Shown here: positions 10,987-23,850 of the stretch, in pieces | How the letters are laid out: the number at the start of each line of letters is the position of its first letter | Position numbering within the stretch: the first letter of the stretch is position 1 | NCBI GenBank assembly: GCA_014549065.1 | Contig: JACDOX010000133.1 | Coordinates: forward strand, 966,472 to 1,030,471 | DNA from: Cardinalis cardinalis | Taxonomy: Eukaryota > Chordata > Aves > Passeriformes > Cardinalidae | Length of the DNA: 64,000 nucleotides | Direction: 5' to 3' | Notes under the pieces: generated by a model | The model's database searches: none | What the model was told of the DNA's origin: nothing | The model's input: only the letters and a program-made list of their open reading frames with translations | Translations under genes and position numbers: made by a program

Positions 10987-11180
10987 NCAGAATCATTGAA
11001 TGGTTTGAGTTGGAATATGATCTTATGATTTTTATGATCTTTATAATCTTTATGATTTTATGATCTTATTAAATCTTATGATCTTATGAAACCTTGTGAT
11101 CTTATGGTTTGGGTTGGAATGGACCTTANAGATCCNATTGCTCCAAAAGCCAGCCCCAAANAGGGAGCAAACCTCGATCG
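10987..11180 (-). mobile_element. CR1 fragment split by TATGATCTT expansion
   Basis: The CR1 3' signature appears twice on the plus strand: GAATGGTTTGAGTTGGAA (about 10997) and ATGGTTTGGGTTGGAATGG (about 11105). Between them lie about 90 bases of degenerate TATGATCTT/TTTATGATT repeats. The second copy runs on into GACCTTANAGATCC. This looks like duplication of the CR1 terminus with microsatellite expansion between the duplicates. Confidence 0.75.
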
Positions 11181-11429
11181 TCTCCTGGGCTTCCCTCAGG
11201 ACATCCACCACCATCAGCGGTGGTGAGGTGAAGGTGAGGTGAGGTGTGAGCAGGAGCTCAGTGCTGGGGGGAAGGAGGACAGTCTGTCCTGAGATAGAGA
11301 TGAATCCTCCCCAGGAAATTCCCTCTGGATGAGTGAGGGGAGCAGTGGAGGTGTGAAGAAAATCTCTGGTGAGGCAAACACTGTGATTTTGGGGTCTCAG
11401 TGCTNGCAACTCCACATGATCCTGAAATC

Positions 11430-11715
11430 CCACAGGCCCCACATCAGCACTGCTCCCTGCTGAAGAGGGTCAGGCTGGGCTTTGAGGGAATTCCTTCCCA
11501 GAAAAGGAGGGTCAAGCACTGGAGTGGNTTGCTCAGGGAGCTTTGGAGTGCCCAATGAATGGTTGGATGTGGCACTCAGTGCTCTGGGCTTGGTGACAAG
11601 CTGGGGATGGGTCACAGGTTGGACTTGATGGCTTTTGATCTCTTTTCCAACCTGAATGATGCTGGGATTCTTTGATTCTGAGTGATTCTTTGATTCCTGT
11701 CCTTGTAGATGCTTT
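11430..11715 (+). mobile_element. CR1-like LINE 3' end, different subfamily
   Basis: The plus strand ends with GGTTGGACTTGATGGC, TCTTTTCCAACCTGAATGAT, then GATTCTTTGATTCTG units. Upstream are GATGTGGCACTCAGTGCTCT and AATTCCTTCCCAGAAAAGGA. This 3' end differs from the AAGGTCCCTTCCAACCC type elsewhere in the window, implying a second CR1 subfamily. The left boundary is approximate. Confidence 0.75.
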
Positions 11716-14085
11716 TGCCCTGGCATGGCTTGCACTGAGAGATAATTATTGATGACGTTTTTAGCTCTGAAGCAAACCCTACCGCCCCAAGGAAATCCAG
11801 TCTGTATTCCACCCTGAACTTTTCAGGGTGTGTAGAAACCTGGTGTGTGGGATTGCCACCCAAACCCCCAGTTCCTGATTTACCACGAGCCCTTTCAGGA
11901 TGTGAACTCAGGCCTGAGAGCTGGAAAAAGCNGCCTCAGATCTGGGATTTACGAGGAGCAGTGATGTCAGGGAGAATTCCTGGTGTTGTACAAGCCNCCA
12001 GGGAGGATGTCCACGGCGTGGGGCTGACGTGGACACGCTGTCCTGAGCCACGAGGGGCTAAGAACTAACTATAGACTCATTAATGTCATTTGCAGAGCTG
12101 CACACCCAGAGAAGTCTTTGTTCCAGATGGAGACCAGTGCTGGCCCCANGCTCAGGATGCCCAGGGGTTTCATGTGTGCCAAGGACAAAGGCTGGCAGGG
12201 GATGAAAGGACTCCAGGGCTCATTTACTGCGCACATGACGCTGGTGAGGATGGAGGCTGCTGTCATCAGATGGGGCGGACACAATGAACACAAACCTCTG
12301 GATTACTCTTCCCCAACCCTCTGGATTACTCTTCCAGCCCTGGGTGGGATGCAGGTTTTGGGAGAGAGATGCATTTACCTGTGGTGGTCTTTGAATATTC
12401 ATGGGACCTTCCATGGGTGATGAAGGTTTTGGTGACCTGCAGTGAGTTCCTGTGAGGGGTAATCAGAGCACGAGGATGATGCTGAGGAGCCAGTGGGAAG
12501 GGGGAGGGAGGCTGAGGAGGCAGCTGGCTGAGGAAGCCCCTCTGTAAGCATTTTCCTGCCCGGGGATGACCAACGTACATCCTGAGCAGAGGGCACCGCA
12601 TTGTGCGCCCCGCGCTCTGCCCATCCTGCCACGAACAATGAGGAGGCTCTGCAAAACAAGGAAAGGCATTCTCAGGGCTGTGGGAGAGAAAATCAGGGGG
12701 CACTGGGGGAGATGAGGCGGGAGGAGCAGCCATGTGCCTTGGCTGTGTAAGGTCAGGCAGCCTGAANGCCCCAAATTTATCAACTGCCTTGGGCCAGGCA
12801 ACTGGGGAGGCAAGAAAGCAAGGCCATGGCTGGAGATCTATCTCCAAACCACCTCTGAGGGGCTGTTTAAAGCTTCTCCCACTGCTCTGTAAGATGCTGC
12901 TGGGGTAGATGATGGCATCTCCTCGTTGTTTATGGAATCCTGGAGCCTGTGGAAAGTGGGGCCCAGGTAAAGAGGAGGGTGCCCAACCTCAGGGCTGGAG
13001 ACAGAGGTGGCAGCTGTGCCAAGCTTCTCTCCTAACTGAATCCTACCTCCTGCCTGGCCTGTCTGCTCCTAACATTCCATTTTCTTCCCTTTACCTCTCT
13101 GGATTCAAATGTTTTTGTGCTGCTGCTCTGACAGAACCTGAATTTCCCATCAGTTGGAAGTTCCTTGAAGCAGGAAGGATTCTGGGGTCTTTCAGGAGCA
13201 CAGGAGGGTCCTGTGAGGTTCACATGCCNTGCAGGTGAGGGCTGAGGCTTCTCATGGACTTTTTCCAAGCAGGGCATTTTTTTCCACCAGAGTGGTTTGG
13301 ATTTCAAATTTTCCAGCAGCTGGGTCTGCATTTACTGCAGTTACAAACCCATACCTGGCTGCAAACTATGAAACTGTAATCNAAGAGAAGATGGAAATGC
13401 AAAAGGTTTGGATTCTTCCCCGAAACCGAGTGGGGACAGCATTTTACCTGTCAGTGCATCCAGATTATTCCTGTGGTCCAGATTTTCTGTCCCAGTGCAG
13501 CCCNGCCATGTGAGAGACACCTGGGTCAGGGTTTGGAGATGGAAAAGCTGNTTCCCTTTGGCTGTGGAGCACCCTGCCCTCCACATCCCAGCATCCATGG
13601 CCTCAGCACAGGGAGCTTGTCCTCTGTGCTTCAGTGATCCCTAAATCCCATCAGGGCTGACAGGGACAGTTTGCAAGGATAACATCAAATTTTGCTGTCG
13701 TTGCCAATTCTTCTTTAGAGCTGGTGCTGGCATTCCTGGCTTCTGGCAATTCCCCAGCAGCCTGAAGGTTTAATGTCTTCCTTGGCTGCTTGGGGGAGGG
13801 TTTGATTAATCTGGGATGGGGTTTCCATGAGGTTCTGGCTGTGTTTGCTCCGTGTGCTGCAAACCCTCCCTGTACCTGAGAGGTTTTGGGGAGGAGTTTT
13901 CATTCAGGGCTTCTTTTTCCCCTGAAAAATCCGAGCTGCTCCAGGCAGCAGAAGGAATTGGGGGTTCATTTTCATGTGCAGATGTGAAATTCAGTGCAGC
14001 TGAGGGCTGCAAGCTCAGCTTTTCCACGTGGGTCTCCTGAGCTTGGAGAGGATGATGCTACAGACCATGAATGTGGTTTGAATGG
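11716..14085. other. Unassigned non-coding DNA
   Basis: No gene recognised. A 23-bp tandem duplication (CTGGATTACTCTTCC, copies at 12298 and 12321) is the only clear repeat. The longest open frame here (12326-12847, minus) overlaps two other frames of 86 and 116 codons and has no domain I recognise. Confidence 0.5.
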
Positions 14086-14260
14086 GAATCACAGAATCAT
14101 GGAATGGTTTGGGTTGGAAGGGACCTTAGAGCCCATCCACTTCTATGGGCTGGGACACCTCCCNCTATCCCAGGGTGCTCCAAGGCTCATCCAGCCTGGC
14201 CTTGGAGCTTCCAGGGATGGGGCAAACACAGNTTNNNTGGGCAAGTTACTATTAATTAAC
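14086..14260 (-). mobile_element. CR1 LINE fragment, 3' end
   Basis: The plus strand shows CACAGAATCATGGAATGG, TTTGGGTTGGAAGGGACCTT, ATCCCAGGGTGCTCCAAGG and CAGCCTGGCCTTGGAGCTTC. This is a near-consensus CR1 terminus on the minus strand. The copy ends in a cluster of Ns (14232-14237). Confidence 0.92.
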
Positions 14261-17200
14261 ATCAGGATTGCTCCCAACCTGCCCAGCACAAAATCTGTGT
14301 GAGCTTGGACTCTGCTGGGAGACAGGTCCTGCTTAGCAGGATGTTTTCCAGACTTGGTTAAAGTGATTTCCAAATGCACGGGCTGTTTCTGCTGGAAAAA
14401 ACAGCCTTTGCNGGAGCACAGGGCTGATGATTTGAAATCAATTTGCCATGCATGGGTTTAAAGCTGACATTGGCTTCGTTTCCAGGCATCTGCACATTGC
14501 TGTCATTTGTTAACAGTGTCACAAACCTTGCTTTCCCCTTTCCTTGCTGCAGCTCTTCTGAATTACAAGAACTCCTTTAATTTCTGCACAAACCCCTCTC
14601 TCCCAGGCCCTGCCACCTCAAAGAGCAGCAGGAGCACCTCCCCTGTGCAATTTCCCTTTCCCTCTTAACCTTGACCTGGAATATGCTGAAAGTTGTTACT
14701 GGGAGCTACCTTGATCAGAAATGACATTAGAAAAACTTGCACAACCCCAGACACAGCAAAACCCCACCAAGATAAAAACTCCCAGAGCCAACACTTTGGA
14801 GTTAGGGACCTGCTCTGCCTTGGGATGTGGGGCTGACTGCTTCAAGGTAGCAGTGATTAAGTTTTGTTTGCTTTCTTTCAGAGGGGCTGTGCTTTGTAAA
14901 AGGAGGTGAAGCCTTGCCCAGAGCCCTCGGGTCCTTCAGGGGTTGGGGTTTGTGGTTTTCAGCTCACACCTAAAACTCTGCTGAGCTCCCAGCAGTTTGG
15001 TTTTGTGGATTGAGCCTTGAAAGCTCAATCAAGCTGAATACAAGGCTGAGTACCAGTTCTTGTGCAAAATGGGATCTGGATACCGTGATTTGACAAAATT
15101 CTTTAAATGTAGAATCTTTATTGTCTCTGGGAATTCTTTGCTGTAGCTGGATTTGCCAGGCTGGGTGGCAAATCCACAGATATATTCCTGGCAGATCCTT
15201 GACCCAGAAGGTTGTGATGAACATCTGATGATCTGAATCCTTCTCCTCCTCAGCCCAGGGGCATTTGTGTATATTGAATCATCTAAGAGTTAATTTTAGA
15301 AAGACCAGAGCCTGGAAATTGAAACAGCTTTAATGGGCTCTGCTTGAAGCTTTTATTTACTGCAAGCCGGAGCAGAGAAATCAAGATCCAAAGCTGTTCC
15401 TCCTGGCAGTGGAAACAATCTCTTTATTGCTGTGAGACTCCAACCCTTAACTTGTGTCCAACCTGAACTCCTCCAGTCTGCANGCGCTGGCAGGGAATGA
15501 ACTGCTCTCAGTTTCTGTTCTTGGAGCCCTGGAATTCTTTTTGATCCTGGAGATAAGGAAAAAGGNTCCTAAGCAGATGCGTCATGCCTGCTTCATTTTC
15601 CATTAGAGGCAGAGAAGAGATTTAACTCTCTCCTATCAGAGTGTGTGTGTGTGGAAAAGCTCGGCTTTCCTGNTGCCAAAATCCATCCTGTTAGTGGAGA
15701 TACTGGGGAGACCTTGGAGTATCCATNCCTGGAAACATCATTAGTTGTGGAAAAGCCATTCATTAGTAACAGGCCATACGTCCTTCTCTCCCCTCCTCTG
15801 AAAATAGGCTGTGCTATCTAAATAAGCTGTTTCCTGAGAAGTTACTCAAAGTTACTGCTGGAGCTCCAGGCCAACTCTCCTCCCCCAGGAGCTGGACAGA
15901 AACAAAGCTCTTGGAGAGGGAAGAGCTACCCTTTAGTCCAGCAGTCGGTGCCATTCCTCTGAAGTTCCTCCTTTCTCCTCAGCCTCCTCAGAGTGCTCCC
16001 TGCTTGTTTTTTCACCTCCTGCCACTTCCCAAACCATTTCCATGTTTACACACGAGCTGCAGGCACTGGAGCCCTCTGTGCNCTGGGTTTNTCCATCATC
16101 ATCTTCCATAAACCCNTGACTTCCCCAGGCAAGAGATCATGACCAGGCACCTTCTCTCAGGCTTTGCTCTGGAGCATCCTGGAACCAAGGATGATTTTCT
16201 CCAGGGAAAATCAGGAACAGCATCTCCAAATGCCCGAGTGGCAGCAGAGCTGTGGCNAAATCTTTCCCACTTTGCCTTCTGACAAGGGAGGGAGAAGTTT
16301 GTGGAATTTGCTCCAGTGGGCTGGTGGAAACCTGCTCTGGTGGGGCTGGAGGGGGCAGTTGGAGGAAGGAGAGTCTTTTTCTGGGAGCTGTGCCCTCTGC
16401 TCTGTGTTACCAGCACTTAATTCCACCTTTTCCATTAGAAACACTCCCTTGCTCGCCGCAGTTGCCTTCAGGAGGTGTTTGGGACAACATGTCAAAGCAG
16501 GAAGGACTCTCAGAGGAGAGGGCAGCTGTGGGGACACAGATGGATGTCCCTGTGCTGCTCTCAGGCCAGCCCCACACCAAGCTTTTCATTTTTTAGACTT
16601 ATGGATTATCTCTGTTTGAAAAACCCCAATGATGGTGGTCTCTGNATGGTCCATTCCAATGGCAGTGAGTTGTTCTGGCATTCCCTGAATCTGATCTCAG
16701 CATCTCCATCCTCCAGTTGCTGTCACATCTCCAGCCTCATTCCACTGGGAGATTTGGGCTGTCACAGTGACATTCCCTGCTTTGGCTGGGTGACATTTCT
16801 GACGTGGTCAGGATTTCCAGGAATACAGAAAAATTCCAACGTTACTGACTTCTCACCAGAGAAATGATGGGAAATAATTGTGCTTGGATCAATGCACGGC
16901 GTGCAGCACCTATCCCACATTTACCAGGAGGCATCCAACAGATCCAAAACCCAAATCCAAGNCGAAGAGGAACAAAATGTATCGGGCCCACCCTTGGAGC
17001 ACGGAGCGAAGAGGATTTAGTGTGTATAATAAACTGCCTGTGGATCATTCATCACAGCTCCGCTCTGATTGCCTGTGGGTGATGATGGACACCAGAGGCT
17101 GGAAAACCCTAACGACGTGTGGGGAACGGAGCGCAGGTGTCCGTGCGGGAAGAGCAGGAAATCAACCTGACAGCCTTAGGAAAGCGCCTGGCGCTGGAAT

Positions 17201-18044
17201 CCGCGCGGACCCCGGCCCGTCCCCCGCCTCCCTCTCCCCCACTTTCCCAGCAGGAGGGGAAAGGCTGGGAGCTGCTGAAAGGCTCCTTTCTTCCTTCCCT
17301 GCGTGGATGATCCCANCTCTTCAGACAGCCTCTGTTTTCCTTTGGAGCAGGGAACAGCTGGGGCAGATCTGGCTGCTCCGAGCAGCGCTGGCTGCAGCCG
17401 AGCCCCCCAGCCCACCCTGCACCTTGCTCCTGGGTGGGAGACAGCAGGGAAGCCTGCAAGGAACCTGACATCCCTCCCCAGATCCCCACCACATTGGGAT
17501 CACACNTGTTCCCACGGGGGTGGCCCCATGCAAGGGGCTCGAGGGAGGAGATTCCAGCTGGGCCCCCTTTCCGCGGCTCCTCGGGCCATCCCTGAACATC
17601 TCCGTTATTGGAGAGCCCCTGACCTCCCCTGACAGGTTTCCCCATTGTCTGCCTGACCTCACCATTATAAAGCATTTCCTACTATTTAGCCTGATGTTTT
17701 TCTTTCTTAATTTTAGGCCATTAGTGCTTGTTCTTCCCAAATTTACTACTGAAAATGACTCTGCCTCCTCCCTTCCTCTGGCTTGACGGATGGCTACGGA
17801 GTGACCCTCCAGGATTTATATCCCCAGTGGTGAGCAGGACTCCTCTCCTCTCCTAATCCCCTCAAGGCCATAGAAAAATAAAGTTGTTGTCTTTAAATCT
17901 GAATCTGTTACAAGCTCTGTCTCAAAGCATCGACGTTCCCCAGTTGTATTTAATTCCACAGCTCTGTCCCAGAAACTCCAAGAATGAACTTTTCAAGATC
18001 TTTCATTTTTCACCTGGGTTTTGCATCAGTTTTCATTTGTCTGT
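14261..18044. other. Unassigned non-coding DNA
   Basis: No gene or transposon recognised. Open frames of 80-196 codons occur on both strands around 14970-15224, 16099-16619 and 16878-17675. None shows a domain, and the longest pairs overlap antisense over a GC-rich patch. A CpG-dense spot is listed at 17105-17235. Confidence 0.5.
17105..17235. promoter_or_regulatory. Small CpG-dense patch
   Basis: Roughly fourteen CpG dinucleotides in about 130 bases, including a CGCGCG run near 17205, in a background nearly devoid of CpG. It could be a short unmethylated island or a GC-rich neutral patch. No splice signal or TATA box was tied to it. Confidence 0.3.
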
Positions 18045-18135
18045 TCTATTTTCTATTATTTTATTTTCTATTATTTTCTATTATTTTCTATTATTTTCTA
18101 TTATTTTCTATTATTTTATTTTATTTTATTTTATT
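18045..18135. repeat. CTATTATTTT decamer / ATTTT pentamer array
   Basis: A 10-bp unit, CTATTATTTT, repeats about six times. It grades into four or five copies of ATTTT. It is a compound AT-rich microsatellite; the phenylalanine/isoleucine/tyrosine open frames across it are artefacts. Confidence 0.95.
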
Positions 18136-21100
18136 CATATAATAAAAAGGTCATTCACTTCCCAATCAGATGGAGGAGAAAAATTTGTCTTTCCCTGCTT
18201 TTCTTTAAACCTAAATGAATTATTCCTTTTGGGGTTTGTTTCTTGAGTGAAATAAAATTGAAATATAGTTTCAAATAATGAAAAAATAATTTTTCAGAAA
18301 AGGAAGCAGTTTGATGAGCAGAGCACTGATTCTGTTGGTTTTTTGGCTTTGTGGATTATTAATAATTTTAACTTTGGCTGTTAAGTTTTAGAGAAGCTCA
18401 CAAATAATATAAAATCATCACTCAGTGTGAGACTTCATGGAGTAAATGCTCTTCTCTTCCACGAGTATGAAAGATACAATTGATGTGAATGAAAACTTCC
18501 AGGACAAAAATTTCAAAATTATGCTGAATTGTGTATGAAATTCCCTGAAAAATAATTTCTCCTGGATGCACATGGGAATTTCCACTTGAAAGTGTGGCAG
18601 TTGATACCTCCTTTATTTGTGACCAAGGGAAGTTGGGACCCAGCTGGAGGTGTTTGGGGTTATCTGAACAAAAAATATCCTGGGTCCTGCTTGGCCGCTG
18701 GGATGGGAAAATTTATCTCCTGTACCTCTTCTGGGCCCGCAAATATGGGGTAGACAGTGTGAAAAACTTGTTAATATTAAAAGATGGGGTTAAGCACAGG
18801 CAAAACAAACTTGAACGTGAGTTTGGGGTGTTTCCTTTGGAGCCCTGCCCTCGGCGCGGCTCCCGTGAGGTGGCTGAGTGGCTGCTTCCTACCACGGGCT
18901 CCCTCCTGCTCCCAGGCTTTATTTCTGGGATCTTCCAGCCGTTCCCCTCCAAGGAGGATTTCCTTCCCGCTTTCCCCTGAGAGGAGCAGGAGGGGAGCGG
19001 GGAGAGGCAGCGGCTCCAGAGGTGGGTTTCAAAGAGAGCCAGAAGCCTCCTTGGGAGGTTGGAAATCAGGGCGCCCACTCCGGCCACCAAACCCGGAGCT
19101 GCTGCCAATTTGTGATGTTTTCCCTTAAAAGTCAAAGATTTAATGGAAAGAGAGGTCAGGCTTTGACCTGAGCACTGAGCAGGGTGACAGAGATGGCTCC
19201 TTCATGTCCTCTCCAGGGGTTTGTTAGTCTAAAGTTTAGTCCCCACGTCAGATGATGCATTTTCCAGGGAACTTAATGGATTCCCTTGCACCGCCACGGA
19301 GTGGTTGGCGGGGGTGGGAGGGTGACTCTTTTTGTGAGAGACAAATGACTTCCTCTGGACAAGCAGCTCTGTTTTAACTTGGAAGATGATGGATGAGTCC
19401 CAAGGAAAGGCTTTGCACAGGCAAATGAACATGCAGACCTCACGTTGTCAGAGATCCAAAGAGACAACGACAAATCCCAACCGCCGGCAGAGAGCGGAGC
19501 GCGGCGATGGTGGCAGGGATGGGGATCGGTCTGCAGAGGGAGACTTTGGGCCAGACAAAACCACATCACCACCACGAAATGGGACTGGGAGCCTCCACAC
19601 AAGAGCTTCAGGAGCCTGCACACAAGTGGGGTTGTGGGTTTGTCCCCAGGAGGTCCCAGCTCCAGTTAAATCCGAGCCTTCCCGCGGCACACGGATCCAC
19701 AGCCTTACCCTTCCGCCCCTGCCCTTGTTCCTCCCAGGCTATTGTTTGGATTTTCCTTGGGCCACCATGCTTTGCCAAATGTTTCCCTTGAGTTTTCTTC
19801 TGTGCTTACCTTTACCAGTGATAGTTTTTTTNAAAATTTTTTATTTTTAAATATGTAAATGTTAATACTTGGCAAGTGCTGGGCGCCGGAGCTGCATCAG
19901 AGTTCCTGCTCCTTGAGGCACTTGTGTATCTCACTGCTCCATCTGGAACCCCAAATCCTAATTCCAGACCCCGCTGCTCTGGGTGTGGATGGAAAAGATG
20001 GAACAAAGAACTACAAATAAAGGCCCAACAGTCTCCTATGGGGGAATGCAAGGGTGAATGGTGATTTTAACCTCCTCTCTTCCCTAATTTTTACCATCAG
20101 AGCGAGCCACAAATTTTATATTTTAAAAGTCAGAGGCACAGATAAAAATACAGAGGAAAATAAATTGAATTTTAGGCAACCTGTTTGCCTCCTGCCCTGA
20201 GAAATCTTTGCACACANGACAAGAAATAAGCAGATTGATTTCTGAATATTTCCTTTCCTGCAGAGTTGCTAAGTGGGAATGACCCAGAGAGCTGCTGGAG
20301 TATGACCTTAGGGGAAAACATCCTGAAGAGATGGAGATGTAGGGACGATGAGCTGGAAGAAAGACAGATTGCTGCCACCAGAATTGATGAGTCCCATCCA
20401 GCTGAGGCTGAAACAAGGGATTTGCTCCATCCTGGATAATTTTGGTGCTTGTATAAAGCTCCTTTTGTGTTGAAGGGCAAAATCTTAACTTGGGATGTTG
20501 TGCAANGTCACAGAGGGAGCAGGAGGAGCCCGTGCCCAACAGGAACGAGCACATTCCATCATTATGAGCATGAAGCACACTGCCAAGGACAATCCCTGCA
20601 CATGTATCCCTCAGTCCCTACATCCTCCATCTCCTCCCCAGCCCCTGATAAAACCTGGGATGTTTNTGGAGCTCAATACAGCATTTCCCGCTGTGGCTGG
20701 GTGATCCATGAAGATGGAACCTGCCTGGCTGGCTCTTCTTGGATACTGGAAAAGCTTCACAGCTCAGGCCCTGATGTCAGTGAGGAAGTTCCTTTACTAT
20801 TCCACTGCCAAGGATCCAGTTATCCAACCTATTTATACCAAGGGTTTGATTTATACCTGCAGTGACAGAGAGGAATAAAGAAAGATGTCACCTTTTATGA
20901 CTGAACTGAACCTCATTTAATTTTTTAATTAAAGCCTCTCACCTGCCTGCTTCAAGCACAGAAATGTCCCTTCAATCCCAAAATAAATGCCTGATATTAT
21001 TGACTGCAGCCAGGATGGCTGAGGCTGGAAGATATTTTCTTGTGCAACCGTTCAGTCTTAGAGAGGGAAAGGCAAAAGGCAGTGCTGGAGCTGCAGACTT

Positions 21101-21826
21101 GATTTATAGATATTAAACATTTTATAGCAATTTTTTATCACTTTCATTCCTCTCTGTTCCTCCTTCAGATGTTGGAATAAGAAGGGTGGAGAGGGATGGG
21201 GAGACTTTAAACTGTCATAGCTCTGGGAGAGTGATGGATCTTTGTGGGCTTGGGCAAACCCAATTTTTGGAAAGCTTTGCCTGTGCTCCCTTTCCAAAGG
21301 AGGGCAGCACCTTATCTCCCTCCTGCCAATCTGCCAGCTGCGCATCCCTGCTCNGAGTGGGAAGCCCTGAGCAGCCCTGCTGGGCGTTATCTGCCCTCCA
21401 GGGATGGCAGATCCAGCCGGATCCCCATGGAAACCCTCCGGGAGCCCTGCCAGGACCACCCTGGGCTCTGGCCACCCCAAACCCACCTCCCCAAAAAATG
21501 CCGAGCATCCCTCCAGCAACACCCCCCTCCCCAGAGCCACCTGCGGCTCNGCCAGGCTTCTCCCAAACACATTTCTCTTTAAAAGCCCAGATTAGCCTGA
21601 AATTCTGCTGGAGATAAAGCCCGGCCCGTTATCAGCACACGCATCCAGCCCCCCCGCAGGCCCCGGCACTCCCGGAGCGGGGCTGTTTTCCCAGCACAGC
21701 ACCGAATCCATCATTCCTGGCCTTTCCTGGAGCAGGGCGATAAATCCCGCCCAGGAGAGGGGTAGGTGAGACCCGAATTCTTCTCCACACGCACTCCCTG
21801 GGGAATGCACGTCCAACACCGCCTCC
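18136..21826. other. Unassigned non-coding DNA
   Basis: No gene recognised. Composition shifts from AT-rich (18140-18560) to GC-rich with scattered CpG (18840-19100 and around 19490), then back. Overlapping open frames in the GC-rich parts lack domains. Confidence 0.5.
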
Positions 21827-21955
21827 TTTTCCAGGCACTGCTCCGCTTTCTCAAGGGGTTCCTCATCTTTCTGACCATCATTCGATTTTTTTTTTCCCAG
21901 CAGTTTTTCTCTTTCTCAAGGGATTCCTGCTCTTCCTGGCCATCATATTTTTTTC
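21827..21955. repeat. Imperfect 65-bp tandem duplication
   Basis: CTTTCTCAAGGGGTTCCTC at 21846 recurs as CTTTCTCAAGGGATTCCTG at 21911. Both are followed by a CATCAT block and a T-run. The visible blocks are roughly 80% identical, so it is older than the 84-bp duplication near 1.4 kb. Confidence 0.8.
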
Positions 21956-23699
21956 CTTTTTCCCCCTTTTTTTTGTTTCATTATGCTTCCAAGTCCTTCT
22001 CTCCCATCTCCTGTTAAGCTGGGCAAACAGGAGAGGGGACGGAGCTGAATCTCACGTGGGTGACAGATGGAAATATTCCATGGGATTTAGATCCAGAGCT
22101 ATTAAAGAAATAAATTAATTACCTAAATTAAAAGAATGAATGAATAGCTTTAAAAAGGCATTTTTCAAGCTGCTTTGGCTAATGGGAGAAGCTGAAGTGG
22201 CAACCAGAAGACAGGGATGGCTTTGGCTTGGAAAAACCAAACTCACTTTGAGCTGGTAGAAAGAGAAATATATTTAAAACCAAGGCTGTTTTAAAAGTCT
22301 TACAATTGTGAAATNGAGCCTGAACTGGCATATAAATATTAAATATAAAAAATAAGATATGTGCATTTTGTGGCTGGGGAAAGGGATTTGTGGCATGGGA
22401 ATATTCTGCTATGATGGAATAGAAACAGGGGCAGAGCTTTTGAGGTGTTGAGCATGACTGGGAAATGTGGGTGTCCCCAAAATTCTGGACACATCCACAG
22501 CCTGAAAAGCAGAGAAAATCTCTNCTACCTGGGGTTTAAATACAAAACCTTGCCAGGGTGGTCATTTCTGGCTGATTCCACACCCTTATCAATAACCCCC
22601 GTGCGAGATAGCGGCCCCAGCTGGGCTCTGGCAGGGTTATCAGGGGACAGACAGTAGTTCCTCCAGCCAGAACAGCCAAGGTCTCAGGGTTAAAAGCCAA
22701 GGGTCAGCACAGCCACTGCCCTGTGTGGCATGGATTAAATCAAAAATTATCTGCCAGTGGCATTGCTGCAAAGCAGCCCAGAGCATCCATCTGGGGGCTC
22801 AGCTCCGGGCATAAATCACCTCTGCTGGGCTGGGCTTGGGCTTTCAGGGCTGCCTTGGCTCTTCCAGCTCTGCTCCTCGGTGCTGGTGGTGTAAATGCAG
22901 AGTAAGAAATCCAAGTGAGGCGCACTGAGCTAGGGGAAAGTGGATTTTGTTTTTCTGGATGAGGTTTTTTATGGCTCTTGCTGGCTGCAGCTGGAAGCGA
23001 GGCTTGAAATCCGCTGAAAAATTTTGCTCAGCTCCATGAAAATCAATTTCAGCCTCTGCCATCCCCAGTGTTTTGCTGATCCTTCCCAAATTCACAGCTT
23101 TTCCNTTTCAATCAATACATTAATCATGGAAGAGGGAGAAGGAAGAACNAAAGAGCCAAAGATTCATTTAGGTGGGTGAAGACCTCTGAGGTTGCCAAAA
23201 TCCCAGCACNGCCAAGTTCACCCATAAACCGTGACCCTCAAAGGAAGCACCACCTACCAGGGNATCGTCCTGAATTTCATTTCAATTATTTCTCCAGGTT
23301 TATTTATTTAAAAAAAAAAAAATATGGCTAGGACCACACTCCTCAGACCACTTCTGCCTCCAAAATTCCACTTGTTCACGACTGTTTTAATGATGAAATT
23401 ACAGCTGAGAATGGATTTTATTTAACTTCTGTCTGAATTCCTGGCACTGAAGGAATCCAGCTCAAGAAAAATTCATCAGCTGTCACATAATTTTGTTCTG
23501 CGCCTGCAAGAAGCAAGCTGGGCTTAAATTTGTTTCCAGTTAACTGCAATGAGCAGGAATTAAAGTCCAAGCAGCTGGAACCGTGTCCGTGGGATGCAAG
23601 GAAATGTTTCAAGGCTATTCCCCAAAAACTCCAGCTGGTGGCAGCAGCAATTTCTTTTCCACCAAAAGTTAAACAGAAAACTAAAAGGAGAGAAAAAAA
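21956..23699. other. Unassigned non-coding DNA
   Basis: No gene or transposon recognised. AT-rich around 22080-22370, with a 13-base A-run near 23310. Confidence 0.5.
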
Positions 23700-23850
23700 A
23701 AATTCCCTAGAAAGGATAAGTACAAGAAACGTTGTAGAAATCTCAGGTGTGCTGCCCGAAAATGAGATTAAAAATGTTTATTGCTTCCTTAAAATGGGGA
23801 AAAAAAAATCCCACCCCTGCTGGATTTAAAGCAAGAGCAGAGAGAGCTGA
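23700..23850 (+). repeat. Local dispersed repeat, copy 1
   Basis: Shares AAATTCCCTAG(A/G)AAGGATAA, GAAAATGAGATTAAAAATG, TTCCTTAAAAT and CCCTGCTGGATTTAAAG with the copy at 25570-25776, in the same order and orientation. Not a family I recognise. It could be an unnamed interspersed repeat or a local duplication about 1.9 kb apart. Confidence 0.8.

Noticed and set aside
16878..17675. 196-codon plus frame and 188-codon minus frame over a GC-rich patch
   Set aside because: Two long antisense frames over a CpG-rich patch are typical of stop-codon depletion from GC content. Neither has a domain I recognise.
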